A stretch of DNA of 37,582 bases from Bacteroidales bacterium (GTDB lineage: Bacteria; Bacteroidota; Bacteroidia; Bacteroidales; WCHB1-69). The stretch is from assembly GCA_016290295.1 (NCBI GenBank), contig JAEETJ010000027.1, forward strand, positions 1-37,582. The letters run 5' to 3'. The notes below the pieces were generated by a model. That model searched no databases, had not been told where the DNA came from, and saw only the letters and a program-made list of their open reading frames with translations. The position numbers and the translations under genes were made by a program. Positions 8,156 to 16,172 of the stretch are shown here, in pieces (position 1 is the first letter of the stretch; each line of letters starts with the position of its first letter).

Positions 8156-9537
8156 AAAGATTATTCATCATCATTGCCGTCAGCGTAATGTGTTTTACGT
8201 TCACTGGCTGCAAAATTTATAACAAATACACATCCCAATCGCAAGTTTCCCCCAACATCTATGGCACCACGGAGGATGTGACAGCGGCACAAGCTGACCA
8301 ATCTATTGCGGAACTTTCGTGGCGTGAATTCTTCACCGACCCGCTGCTGCAAAACCTTATCGATTCCGCCATAGCGAATAACACCGATCTCAATTCGGCA
8401 CGTATTGCTGTGGAACAGTCGCAGGCCTCTCTCAAAGCAGCCAAATTAGGCTACCTGCCATCCATTTCCTTCGCGCCTTCTGTCGGGGTTAATTCATACT
8501 TGAACGAAGGAAGCATGGCATCCACCTTTACATACAATCTTCCATTGCAAATCGACTGGAATCTCGACATATTTGCTGTGAACACGAATCAGAAGCGCAA
8601 AGCGCAGGCTGTTCTTGCACAAGCCGAAGCTCATCAGCAACTTGTTCAGGCCAACATCATTTCTGCCGTCGCACAGCAGTATTGCATGTTGCAACTCCTT
8701 GACCGCCAATTGGAGATACTGGTCAACACCGACAGCCTCTGGAACACCTCACTGGAAACACAAAAATCCTTGTGGGAAAACGGCAAAGCTTTCTCAACAG
8801 CTGTCAATCAGATGGAAAATTCCTATCTGAATGTCAAAATACAAATTGTCGATGTCCGCCGCCGTATCCGCGGTGTTGAGAATGCCATCTGCCAACTGTT
8901 GGCCATCGCGCCACAACATATCGAGCGCACCCGTTGGAGTTCATACGAGTTTCCGCAACGCCTTAGCACGGGTGTGCCAGCACAGTTGCTGACCAACCGT
9001 CCCGACATTAAGATGGCTGACCACATGTTGGAAGAAGCTTTCTACAACACACAGGCTGCCCGCGCGGAATTCTATCCCAAGGTTTCGCTGCAAGGTCTGT
9101 TGGGATGGGGAAACAACTCCGGCATAATACCTAATCCGGGAACACTGCTGTTGAATGCTCTTGCGTCCCTCACACAACCTATCTTTGCCCAAGGTAAGCT
9201 GAGAGCCAACCTCAAAATCAGCAAATTATCAGAGGAAGATATAGCACAAAAATATGTGCAAACGGTCATCAATGCCGGCAACCAGGTCAATGAGGCTTTG
9301 GCTGACTGTCAGGCTGCAAGCGAGAAAGACAAATACTACAAACTTCAGTTAAAGGTATTGCATGAAGCCTATTCAGGCACGCATGAATTGATGGATAACG
9401 GCAAGGCCAACTACCTTGAAGTGCTGACCGCACAGGAATCACTTCTCTCCGCACAAATCAACGAAGCTGCCAACCTGTACGAAGGCTCGCGTGCCCTCAT
9501 CGCACTGTACATCGCCCTTGGCGGCGGCACAAAATAA
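8152..9537 (+). CDS. RND efflux outer-membrane channel (TolC/OprM/NodT-type lipoprotein)
   Basis: A 461-residue outer-membrane factor that completes the tripartite pump. The signal ends in FTGC, with the acylated cysteine at about residue 20, as in OprM/NodT-type lipoproteins rather than E. coli TolC. Two OEP-type halves follow, each with long amphipathic helices: LIDSAIANNTDLNSARIAVE in the first, and LLTNRPDIKMADHMLEEAFY followed by NTQAARAEFYPKVSLQG in the second, then LDNGK-like MDNGKANYLEVLTAQESLL near the C-terminus. Length is typical. The start overlaps the pump gene stop by four bases. A strong hairpin terminator lies 29 bases after the stop, so this is the last gene of the operon. 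Confidence 0.95.
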   Translation: MKRLFIIIAVSVMCFTFTGCKIYNKYTSQSQVSPNIYGTTEDVTAAQADQSIAELSWREFFTDPLLQNLIDSAIANNTDLNSARIAVEQSQASLKAAKLGYLPSISFAPSVGVNSYLNEGSMASTFTYNLPLQIDWNLDIFAVNTNQKRKAQAVLAQAEAHQQLVQANIISAVAQQYCMLQLLDRQLEILVNTDSLWNTSLETQKSLWENGKAFSTAVNQMENSYLNVKIQIVDVRRRIRGVENAICQLLAIAPQHIERTRWSSYEFPQRLSTGVPAQLLTNRPDIKMADHMLEEAFYNTQAARAEFYPKVSLQGLLGWGNNSGIIPNPGTLLLNALASLTQPIFAQGKLRANLKISKLSEEDIAQKYVQTVINAGNQVNEALADCQAASEKDKYYKLQLKVLHEAYSGTHELMDNGKANYLEVLTAQESLLSAQINEAANLYEGSRALIALYIALGGGTK

Positions 9538-9566
9538 CGGATATACGGAAACGCATATATAGTATC

Positions 9567-9594
9567 GGCTGCCACAATGTGGCAGCCTTTTTTT
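9567..9594 (+). terminator. Rho-independent terminator of the efflux operon
   Basis: Perfect 9-bp stem, GGCTGCCAC (9567-9575) pairing with GTGGCAGCC (9579-9587), a three-base loop and seven T residues directly after. It lies 29 bases after the channel gene. Confidence 0.92.
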
Positions 9595-9596
9595 AC

Positions 9597-9627
9597 GTAG
9601 GCGGCTGCCATAATATGACAGCCCTAC
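9597..9627. repeat. Second hairpin resembling the terminator stem
   Basis: An imperfect inverted repeat: GTAG/CTAC at the base, then GGCTG/CAGCC and CATA/TATG with one mismatch and a small bulge. Its GGCTGCCA arm is shared with the terminator just upstream, as if the hairpin had been duplicated. It has no T run on the plus strand. Confidence 0.6.
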
Positions 9628-9665
9628 ATCATTTACATTGGCACTTCAATTAACTAATTTGCTAA

Positions 9666-9698
9666 TTTGCTAATTAAAACATTTTTTTCGTATCTTTG
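9666..9698 (+). promoter_or_regulatory. Promoter of dsrC (Bacteroidetes -33/-7 type)
   Basis: TTTG at 9666-9669 and TATCTTTG at 9691-9698 are separated by 21 bases, which fits the known Bacteroidetes consensus. The gene starts 26 bases further on. The stretch 9650-9665 (TTAACTAATTTGCTAA) just upstream also occurs at 14078-14093. Confidence 0.75.
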
Positions 9699-9724
9699 CA
9701 CTTTAATTCAAAGCTGATATTATT

Positions 9725-10042
9725 ATGGCAGAAATTGAAATTGGAAACAAAAAAATCGAACTGGACGGTGACGGCTTTATGGTTGATCCCACCCAGTGGA
9801 ATGATGAGCTGGCAGCCGCTATCGCCAAAGCTGACGGCATCGAGGAACTGACAGAAAACCACTGGAAAGTGGTCCGCATTATCCGCAGCAATTTTGAGGA
9901 AAAAGGCTTGGCTCCTATGGTTCGCACCATTTGCAAGGAAACTGGTCTGAAACTGAAAGATATTTACGAACTCTTCCCCTTGGGACCCGCAAGAGGCGCT
10001 TGCCGTGTGGCTGGTCTGCCCAAACCAGACGGTTGCGTATAG
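9725..10042 (+). CDS. dsrC: DsrC/TusE-family sulfur carrier protein
   Basis: A 105-residue protein matching the DsrC/TusE family over its whole length (MAEIEIGNKKIELDGDGFMV at the start, WNDELA, NHWKVV, LFPLGPARGACRVAGLPKP near the end). Both redox cysteines of true DsrC are present: the penultimate Cys104 (DGCV tail) and Cys93, eleven residues before it. In dissimilatory sulfur metabolism this pair carries sulfur as a trisulfide and hands electrons to a membrane complex; TusE, which serves tRNA thiolation, usually keeps only the last cysteine. A third cysteine is at 70. The next gene, 21 bases on, is a NarI/DsrM-like haem protein, supporting a redox role. No sulfite reductase (dsrAB) or DsrK-like protein is in the window, so the cellular reaction remains inferred. 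Confidence 0.93.
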   Translation: MAEIEIGNKKIELDGDGFMVDPTQWNDELAAAIAKADGIEELTENHWKVVRIIRSNFEEKGLAPMVRTICKETGLKLKDIYELFPLGPARGACRVAGLPKPDGCV

Positions 10043-10063
10043 TAATCAGTAAAACTTGATACC

Positions 10064-10714
10064 ATGTTAGTTACTCAGATTATTGCCTTGATTGCCCTGG
10101 CAATCTGTTTTGTATTACTACTCTCCCACTTTATCCGAATCATCCGTTTGGGCAAACCCAAAGATTTTTCCGAAAAAAGTGGTAGCGTAGCCAAAGGTGT
10201 GGCCTATTCCAACACCGTGGCCATGATGCCCCAGAACAAGGAATCCGCTTACTTGCATATTCCTTCCTACGCTTTGGGCATCCTGTTCCATATAGGGATT
10301 TTCACCAGCATACTGGTGTTCTTCCTCTCTTTCTTCAATTTCTTCAACCAATGGCTGTGCAACGATAGCTGTATTCACTACCTGATACCTCTTGTAACCG
10401 CAGCAGGCACCATTTCAGGCATCTGCTTATTCATTAAAAGATTGATCAACAGAAATTTACGCAATCTTACCAATCCTGATGATTACCTGTCTAACGGTTT
10501 TACCACCTTGTTTCAGTTAGCGACTACGCTTTATCTGCTCATGCCCGCCTGTACCTGCATGATGAACACCTATTACATCATCACTGCAATACTCTTGCTG
10601 TACATGCCGGTAGGTAAACTCAAACACCTGGTATATTTCTTTTCCGCACGCTACCATTTAGGTTTCTTCTATGGATGGCGTAACGTATGGCCTCAGAAGA
10701 AAGACGCTGAATGA
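10064..10714 (+). CDS. NarI/DsrM-like cytochrome b membrane subunit
   Basis: A 216-residue membrane protein with about five hydrophobic segments. Four histidines sit where the NarI/DsrM/TmcC family ligates two b haems: His65 and His76 (YLHIPSYALGILFHIGIF) and His188 and His198 (KLKHLVYFFSARYHLGFFYG). Such subunits exchange electrons with quinones. NarI partners nitrate reductase, while DsrM and TmcC partner an HdrD-like iron-sulfur protein that acts on DsrC. Because dsrC is directly upstream, the DsrM/TmcC-like role is more likely than nitrate respiration. The expected DsrK-like iron-sulfur subunit is not here: the next gene is queA, whose start overlaps this stop by four bases. It is near the usual family length, with no sign of damage. 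Confidence 0.8.
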   Translation: MLVTQIIALIALAICFVLLLSHFIRIIRLGKPKDFSEKSGSVAKGVAYSNTVAMMPQNKESAYLHIPSYALGILFHIGIFTSILVFFLSFFNFFNQWLCNDSCIHYLIPLVTAAGTISGICLFIKRLINRNLRNLTNPDDYLSNGFTTLFQLATTLYLLMPACTCMMNTYYIITAILLLYMPVGKLKHLVYFFSARYHLGFFYGWRNVWPQKKDAE

Positions 10715-11925
10715 TTCCTCAACAAGATATTCTGATTAATGATTTCAACTATGAGCTTCCTGAAGAGAAAATAGCATTTTTCCCTGTCAGCGAGCGAGAT
10801 CATTCCAAATTATTAGTATATCAGAACGGGCAGATTACAGATGCCTGTTTTGCGGATTTGCCTAATTTTCTGACCCCGGATTACCGTCTGATTTTCAACG
10901 ATTCCAAGGTCATCCATGCCCGTCTGCTGGTACACAACACAACGGGTGCGGCCATCGAGATTTTCTGTTTGGAGCCACTGCAACCCACCACTGAGATTGC
11001 CAATGCCTTCACCCAAACAGGACCCGTAGTATGGAAATGCTTGGTAGGCAACGCCAAACGCTGGAAACAGCCCTTGAGCTTTCCGGTAGTGTTTGAAGAC
11101 AAGACTTTGATGATAACCGCCAGCAAAGGGGAATGCAAGGATGGGACTTTCGAGGTGACATTTTCCTGGCCAGATGACAAGGTGACTTTGTCGGAATGGT
11201 TGGAGCAATATGGCAAAATGCCTCTCCCACCCTACATCAAGCGTGCCGCCGAGAAGGATGACGAGCAACGCTACCAGACCGTTTATGCCCGCTATGACGG
11301 CTCTGTGGCAGCACCCACCGCCGGACTTCACTTCTCAAAGCAAGTCATCAAAGCCCTCAACGACAAAGGCATCGCCACCGACTATGTCACCCTGCATGTC
11401 GGAGCTGGCACTTTTAAGCCGGTTTCCTGCGAGCGCATCGGCGACCACTACATGCATCGTGAGCAGATTGTCATCAGCAAACAATTCATTGATAGCCTGT
11501 TAAACAATCCGCAGAAGAAGATTATCGCAGTTGGCACCACAGTAGCCAGAACACTGGAATCTCTCTATTTAATTGGAGCCAAACTGAAACTGCAACGCCC
11601 CAACGCCCTTGAAGTGGAGCAATGGGAGGCATACGAGGACAAGGATTTGACACAGGTGGTGGTACAAGACGCCCTTCAAAGCATCAAGACATATATGGAG
11701 CAGCAGAAAACCGACACACTGTATGCTGCCACCCGACTGATGATAGTACCTGGCTATCAGCGTAAAATCACGCAGGCTATCATCACCAACTTCCATCAGC
11801 CCAAAAGCACCTTGTTGCTACTGATTTCTTCATTCTTGGGCGATAAATGGAAAGATGTGTATGCCCATGCGCTGAGCCATGGCTACAGATTTCTCAGCTT
11901 CGGGGATTCCAATCTATACTTATAA
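10711..11925 (+). CDS. queA: S-adenosylmethionine:tRNA ribosyltransferase-isomerase
   Basis: A 404-residue QueA. It transfers and isomerises the ribosyl part of S-adenosylmethionine onto 7-aminomethyl-7-deazaguanine in tRNA, making epoxyqueuosine at wobble position 34. Family motifs are intact: FNYELPEEKIAFFPVSERDH at the start, DFSKVIHARL-like NDSKVIHARL, APTAGLHFS, HVGAGTFKPV, MHREQ and NFHQPKSTLLLLISSFLG. It is about 50 residues longer than the E. coli enzyme, with extra sequence around residues 85-170. The start overlaps the haem-protein gene (ATGA, 10711-10714), so translation is probably coupled. There is no leader and hence no room for a preQ1 riboswitch. Its place behind dsrC may simply be operon sharing, as both sulfur relay and queuosine concern tRNA only if this DsrC acts like TusE. 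Confidence 0.95.
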   Translation: MIPQQDILINDFNYELPEEKIAFFPVSERDHSKLLVYQNGQITDACFADLPNFLTPDYRLIFNDSKVIHARLLVHNTTGAAIEIFCLEPLQPTTEIANAFTQTGPVVWKCLVGNAKRWKQPLSFPVVFEDKTLMITASKGECKDGTFEVTFSWPDDKVTLSEWLEQYGKMPLPPYIKRAAEKDDEQRYQTVYARYDGSVAAPTAGLHFSKQVIKALNDKGIATDYVTLHVGAGTFKPVSCERIGDHYMHREQIVISKQFIDSLLNNPQKKIIAVGTTVARTLESLYLIGAKLKLQRPNALEVEQWEAYEDKDLTQVVVQDALQSIKTYMEQQKTDTLYAATRLMIVPGYQRKITQAIITNFHQPKSTLLLLISSFLGDKWKDVYAHALSHGYRFLSFGDSNLYL

Positions 11926-11958
11926 AAACTTCGTAAAACTTACAGCACTAAACACACC

Positions 11959-11984
11959 TACTCCCGAGAAAATTCACGGGAGTA
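11959..11984. terminator. Possible bidirectional terminator between queA and argS
   Basis: TACTCCCG (11959-11966) pairs perfectly with CGGGAGTA (11977-11984) around a 10-base loop in the 86-base convergent gap. There is no clear T run on either strand, so it may act weakly or only as a transcript-end stabiliser. Confidence 0.5.
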
Positions 11985-12011
11985 TGCTCATCTGCATTGC
12001 TACAAATATTC

Positions 12012-13826
12012 TTACATCTTCTCCGGCACATCAATGCCCAAGAGTGCCATACCTGACTTAAGCACCTTTGCCACCATTTGCGAGAGACGCAGACGCAAAG
12101 CCCGCAAAGCCTCATTTTCTTCCTTGAAAATTGGGGAAGACTGATAAAAGCCATTGAAATCCTTTGCCAAGTCGAACATGTAATTGGCTATCAAAGCAGG
12201 GCTATAACCTTCACCTGCAGCCTCCACTACCTGCGGATAAGCATACAGCGACTTCAGCAGAGCCTGCTCGTTGTCACCCAACAAGGAGACATCCTTACTC
12301 TGCTCTATCGAGATACCATTTTCCTTCGCCTTACGCAACAGCGACTTGATACGGGCATGAGTATATTGGATAAAAGGTGCCGTATTACCATTGAAATCAA
12401 TGGATTCGGCAGGATTAAACAGCATATTCTTTTTCGGATCCACTTTCAGGATGAAGTATTTCAAAGCGCCCAAGCCTATCATCTCATACAACTTAGTGGC
12501 TTCTTCCGGTGTAAAGTCATGTTTTCCAAGTGCTTCAGTGCTCTCCTTGGCCTGCAAGAACATCTCGTCCATGAGGTCGTCGGCATCGACCACCGTACCC
12601 TCACGCGATTTCATCTTGCCGTTGGGCAGTTCCACCATGCCATACGACAGGTGGTAGATATGCTGGCCAAACTCTTTCTCCAACTTCTTGCCCAACACTA
12701 ATTTCAGCACATCAAAATGATAATTCTGCTCATTGCCCACCACATAAATCATCTTCTGCGGATGGAACTCCTCGTAACGCAGCTGGGCGGTACCCAAATC
12801 CTGCGTCATATACACCGAAGTGCCGTCGCTACGCAGCAACAACTTCTCGTCCAGGTTTTCAGATGTCAGATCCACCCACACCGAGCCATCTTCTCTACGA
12901 TAAAAAACGCCCTTCTGCAAGCCTTCCTCCACGATGCTTTTTCCAAGAAGATAAGTATTTGATTCATAATATGTTTTATCAAATTTAATGCCCATTCTCG
13001 TGTAGGTCTGGTCAAAACCGGCATATACCCAGCCGTTCATCTTGTTCCACAGACCGCGCACTTCCTCGTCGCCACTCTCCCACTTCCGCAGCATTTCCTG
13101 GGCTTCCAGCATCAGAGGAGCCTTCTTGGCCGCCTCATCCTCGCTCATGCCCTGCTCTTGCAGCTGCCTCATCTCGGCCTTGTAATGCTTGTCGAACTCC
13201 ACATAATACTTGCCCACCAGATGGTCACCCTTCATACCCGATGACTCGGGAGTCTCATCATTGCCGAACTTCTGCCAAGCCAGCATCGACTTGCAGATAT
13301 GGATACCACGGTCATTCACCAAGTTCACCTTGACCGGATGCTTGCCACAAGCCTCCAGAATGAGGGCCACTGAATTGCCTAACAGATTGTTACGCACATG
13401 TCCCAGATGCAAAGGCTTGTTGGTATTAGGCGAAGAGAACTCGATCAACGTAGGTTGCTCATCTACCGCAACATTCTTTCCAAAATTCTCATTATCAATA
13501 TTTTGATTCAGAAAATCCAGCCAAAAATCCTTGCTAACTGACAGATTCAGGAAGCCTTTGACCACATTGAAAGCGCTGATAGAGCCATGCACACCGTCGG
13601 TGGTAGTGAAAGCACTGAGTTTCTCCTGCAATTTAGCACCGATTTCGTTGGCCACGGCATCGGGGGCCTTGCGGGCGGCCTTCACATAAGGGAACACCAC
13701 GATGGTAAAATCACCCTCAAACTCCTTACGGGTTTTCTGCACAAGACTCTTATCAATTTCTATATCAAGATTATACAATTCTTTCAGCGCATCCTTCAAA
13801 GCGGCGGCAATCAATAATTCCAACAT
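12012..13826 (-). CDS. argS: Arginyl-tRNA synthetase
   Basis: A 604-residue class I aminoacyl-tRNA synthetase that charges tRNA-Arg. The N-terminal additional domain covers about residues 1-110. The HIGH signature is HLGH at 140-143 (SPNTNKPLHLGHVRNN), and the KMSK-like loop is KMKS at 404-407 (PNGKMKSREGTVVDADDL), a form I expect in Bacteroidetes. The C-terminal helical anticodon-binding DALR domain closes the protein (HARIKSLLRKA onward, ending ALRLRLSQMVAKVLKSGMAL). Length is normal for the family. It is a single gene, convergent with queA. The only upstream signal is an inverted repeat just before the start codon. Confidence 0.97.
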   Translation of the reverse strand: MLELLIAAALKDALKELYNLDIEIDKSLVQKTRKEFEGDFTIVVFPYVKAARKAPDAVANEIGAKLQEKLSAFTTTDGVHGSISAFNVVKGFLNLSVSKDFWLDFLNQNIDNENFGKNVAVDEQPTLIEFSSPNTNKPLHLGHVRNNLLGNSVALILEACGKHPVKVNLVNDRGIHICKSMLAWQKFGNDETPESSGMKGDHLVGKYYVEFDKHYKAEMRQLQEQGMSEDEAAKKAPLMLEAQEMLRKWESGDEEVRGLWNKMNGWVYAGFDQTYTRMGIKFDKTYYESNTYLLGKSIVEEGLQKGVFYRREDGSVWVDLTSENLDEKLLLRSDGTSVYMTQDLGTAQLRYEEFHPQKMIYVVGNEQNYHFDVLKLVLGKKLEKEFGQHIYHLSYGMVELPNGKMKSREGTVVDADDLMDEMFLQAKESTEALGKHDFTPEEATKLYEMIGLGALKYFILKVDPKKNMLFNPAESIDFNGNTAPFIQYTHARIKSLLRKAKENGISIEQSKDVSLLGDNEQALLKSLYAYPQVVEAAGEGYSPALIANYMFDLAKDFNGFYQSSPIFKEENEALRALRLRLSQMVAKVLKSGMALLGIDVPEKM

Positions 13827-13830
13827 AGTC

Positions 13831-13851
13831 GTAAATTTTTGGCAAATTTAC
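13831..13851 (-). promoter_or_regulatory. Inverted repeat over a possible argS -7 element
   Basis: GTAAATTT (13831-13838) and AAATTTAC (13844-13851) form a perfect 8-bp inverted repeat with a five-base centre, starting 5 bases before the argS start codon. On the minus strand 13850-13843 reads TAAATTTG, fitting TAnnTTTG. No clear -33 element is present. It could be an operator or a chance AT-rich palindrome. Confidence 0.4.
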
Positions 13852-14085
13852 ATAAAATCCTCAAATGACACACAGACGGATAAATTTTATTGTTGGCTAA
13901 AATTTGTTAATATTAGAGGTCAGAAATCAGGGATCAGGGATCAGGGATCAGGGGTTTGGGGTTAGAGAATTAAGAATTCAAACTGTCAATTATAAATTGT
14001 CAACTGTCAACTTAATTGGTACTTAAGCACATTGTTAATTAGCACATTAGCACATTGGCACATTGTTAATTGGCACATTAACTAA

Positions 14086-14113
14086 TTTGCTAACTGAATT
14101 TTTTGTATCTTTG
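14086..14113 (+). promoter_or_regulatory. Promoter of the DUF4293 - NAD(P)HX repair operon
   Basis: TATCTTTG at 14106-14113 is a good -7 element, 32 bases before the start codon. The nearest TTTG is at 14086-14089, only 16 bases upstream rather than the usual 19-21, so the -33 element is uncertain. Confidence 0.6.
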
Positions 14114-14145
14114 CCGCTCATTTTATTAACCTAAAAATTATTGCA

Positions 14146-14616
14146 ATGATTCAGAGAATTCAATCCGTGTTTTTGTTTGTTGCAGCGATTGTGACCATCA
14201 TTTTACTCTTTATTTCTATTGGCGACATTTACACCGCCGAGGCCCAGTACACCTTCACCTGCTTCAATGTACATCTACCTAATGGACAAGTGGTTATGAG
14301 CACCATTTACATTGCTTTAATTCTGATTTTATCCGCCTGCATTTCTATTTATGCCATCTTCAAATATAAAGACAGGATGAAACAGACCCGGATTGTCTCC
14401 ATCAACATGCTGGTATTTTTGATTGCCATTATGCTGATGATTTGGGTATTCCCCGATTTTCTGTTCCAACGCAAAGGTCTGATGCAGGAAGGCGATATTT
14501 TCCGCTTCAACTATTGGATCATGATTTTCGTGATTCCGCCAGTATGTATGTTTTTAGCCAACCGTTTCATCAGAAAGGATGAGCGTTTGGTGCGTTCTGC
14601 TGACAGACTGAGATAA
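14146..14616 (+). CDS. DUF4293 family membrane protein
   Basis: A 156-residue integral membrane protein with four hydrophobic segments: about residues 5-26 (IQSVFLFVAAIVTIILLFIS), 50-70 (STIYIALILILSACISIYAI), 83-102 (SINMLVFLIAIMLMIWVFPD) and 124-142 (WIMIFVIPPVCMFLANRFI). The MIQRIQSVFLF start and the four-helix plan fit DUF4293, a family of unknown function found in Bacteroidetes. Very little soluble sequence is exposed apart from a short loop after TM1. The following gene starts 2 bases after its stop, so both are made from one transcript. Nothing suggests a shared function with that metabolite-repair enzyme. Confidence 0.85.
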   Translation: MIQRIQSVFLFVAAIVTIILLFISIGDIYTAEAQYTFTCFNVHLPNGQVVMSTIYIALILILSACISIYAIFKYKDRMKQTRIVSINMLVFLIAIMLMIWVFPDFLFQRKGLMQEGDIFRFNYWIMIFVIPPVCMFLANRFIRKDERLVRSADRLR

Positions 14617-14618
14617 GC

Positions 14619-16172
14619 ATGACGGAAGCCGCTGTTTTATCGGTTGCCCAGGTTCGCGAAAGCGAGGCACTGACCATGAGCGAAGAGCCCATCAGCTCGC
14701 TTGACTTGATGGAGCGTGCCGGCACTCGATTCACCGAACATTTGTTACAACACTGCCCTATCGACCGCTTTGCGGAGATTGTCGTGGTGTGCGGTCCTGG
14801 CAACAACGGTGGCGACGGACTGGTGATTGCCAGACACCTGTTTTCTCACAATTTGCCCGTTCGGGTGTTATTAGCTGTGCCCGAGGGGGGCAGAACAACT
14901 CCGGAATTTGAGAACAATTTGGAACGCTGGCAGGCACTGACGGCCCAAAAAGAGACCGCAACGCAAGAAACGGAATATACCCACAACTATCAAGAAGGAG
15001 AGACGCTGCAGTGGCACCGCCCCACCCTGCTGATTGACGCTATCTTCGGCATAGGCTTGTCGAAGCCCTTGCGGGATTACCAGGCCCACCTGGTGGAAAG
15101 CATTAACCAGTCAGGTGCTTATATTATCGCAGTGGATGCCCCATCGGGCATGCTATTGGATGGGCACACTGAGGAGAAAGCCCTCAGCGTCATGGCACAG
15201 GAAACATACACCTTCCAGTTTTACAAGTTGGCGTATTTGTTGCCCGAGACCTACCGCCGTTGCGGGGAGGTCAGTGTGATAGACATTGGCTTGCGCTTGC
15301 CGCAAGGCGATTATAAGATGCAGCTGATTGAAGCGGAAACGATAAAAAGGCTGATACATCGTCCCAATAAATATGCCCACAAAGGCAGCATGGGTCACGG
15401 TTTGCTGATTGCCGGCAGTGCCGACATGCCAGGTGCGGCCATTTTAGCTGCCACGGCGGCTTTACGCGGAGGCATTGGCAAGGTGACAGTTCACAGTCCC
15501 TCGAAGGTCTGCGACCTGCTGCCAGCTGCCATTCCCGAGGCCATACTCAGTCGTGACAGTAACAATGACAGTTTTAGTCAGATTTACCTTGAGTGGCATC
15601 CCGGAATCAATGCTGTGGCCATCGGCTGCGGATTAGGCAAGAGCAAGGCTGCCACCCAGGGATTGAAGAGTGTACTGGACGAGGTCGGTGACCCGATGAT
15701 TTTGGATGCCGACGCATTGAATATACTGGCGGAGAACAAGACCTGGTTGGGCTTTCTGCCCGCCAATTCCATATTGACTCCGCATATCAAGGAATTTGAG
15801 CGCATGGCGGGCAAAGCCGACAATGACTTTGACCGCATCGAGAAGTTGCGTGCCTTTGCCCAGAAGCACGGAGTTATCGTCATCCTGAAGGGGGCCCATA
15901 CGGCGGTGGCCATGCCTGACGGACGAATATTCTTCAACACTACCGGCAACCCCGGCATGGCCACCGCCGGCAGCGGCGACGTGCTGACAGGGCTGCTGCT
16001 GGCACTGCTGAGCCAAGGCTACGCCCCCGCGGCAGCAGCCCTCATCGGAGTTTGGCTGCACGGCGCCGCTGGTGACTGCGCAGCCGCGCAGTATGGGCAC
16101 CCCACTACCCTCATCGCCTCGGACATTCCGAAATGCTTCGGACAGGCGATACAGTTAATAGTTAACAATTAA
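14619..16172 (+). CDS. nnr: Bifunctional NAD(P)H-hydrate epimerase / ADP-dependent dehydratase
   Basis: A 517-residue fused enzyme that repairs damaged NADH and NADPH hydrates. The N-terminal YjeF-type epimerase (about residues 1-215) interconverts the R and S hydrates and shows GPGNNGGDG at 59-67 and AVDAPSGMLLDG. The C-terminal ribokinase-like dehydratase (about 225-510) removes water using ADP and shows KGSMGHGLLIAGSADMPGAA, the LTPHIKEFERM motif and GNPGMATAGSGDVLTGL with the catalytic Asp at about 454. The domain order and length match E. coli Nnr (YjeF). It is the second gene after the DUF4293 gene and is ended by the hairpin at 16229-16258. Confidence 0.95.
   Translation: MTEAAVLSVAQVRESEALTMSEEPISSLDLMERAGTRFTEHLLQHCPIDRFAEIVVVCGPGNNGGDGLVIARHLFSHNLPVRVLLAVPEGGRTTPEFENNLERWQALTAQKETATQETEYTHNYQEGETLQWHRPTLLIDAIFGIGLSKPLRDYQAHLVESINQSGAYIIAVDAPSGMLLDGHTEEKALSVMAQETYTFQFYKLAYLLPETYRRCGEVSVIDIGLRLPQGDYKMQLIEAETIKRLIHRPNKYAHKGSMGHGLLIAGSADMPGAAILAATAALRGGIGKVTVHSPSKVCDLLPAAIPEAILSRDSNNDSFSQIYLEWHPGINAVAIGCGLGKSKAATQGLKSVLDEVGDPMILDADALNILAENKTWLGFLPANSILTPHIKEFERMAGKADNDFDRIEKLRAFAQKHGVIVILKGAHTAVAMPDGRIFFNTTGNPGMATAGSGDVLTGLLLALLSQGYAPAAAALIGVWLHGAAGDCAAAQYGHPTTLIASDIPKCFGQAIQLIVNN

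Larger units (their letters stand above)
13827..14145. repeat. Repeat-rich 319-base spacer between argS and the DUF4293 gene
   Basis: No gene fits here. The spacer contains four tandem copies of the 7-mer ATCAGGG (13926-13953), two copies of AACTGTCAA (13981 and 14002) and five copies of GCACATT (starting 14027, 14042, 14050, 14058 and 14073) separated by short AT-rich linkers. The end (14078-14093, TTAACTAATTTGCTAA) is identical to a stretch before dsrC. Low-complexity spacers of this style are common in Bacteroidetes genomes. Confidence 0.8.

Noticed and set aside
10640-10711. preQ1 riboswitch before queA
   Set aside because: queA overlaps the preceding gene by four bases, so there is no untranslated leader to hold one.
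10064-10714. Nitrate reductase operon
   Set aside because: A NarI-like subunit is present, but there is no narG, narH or narJ; the dsrC neighbour fits a DsrM/TmcC-like role better.
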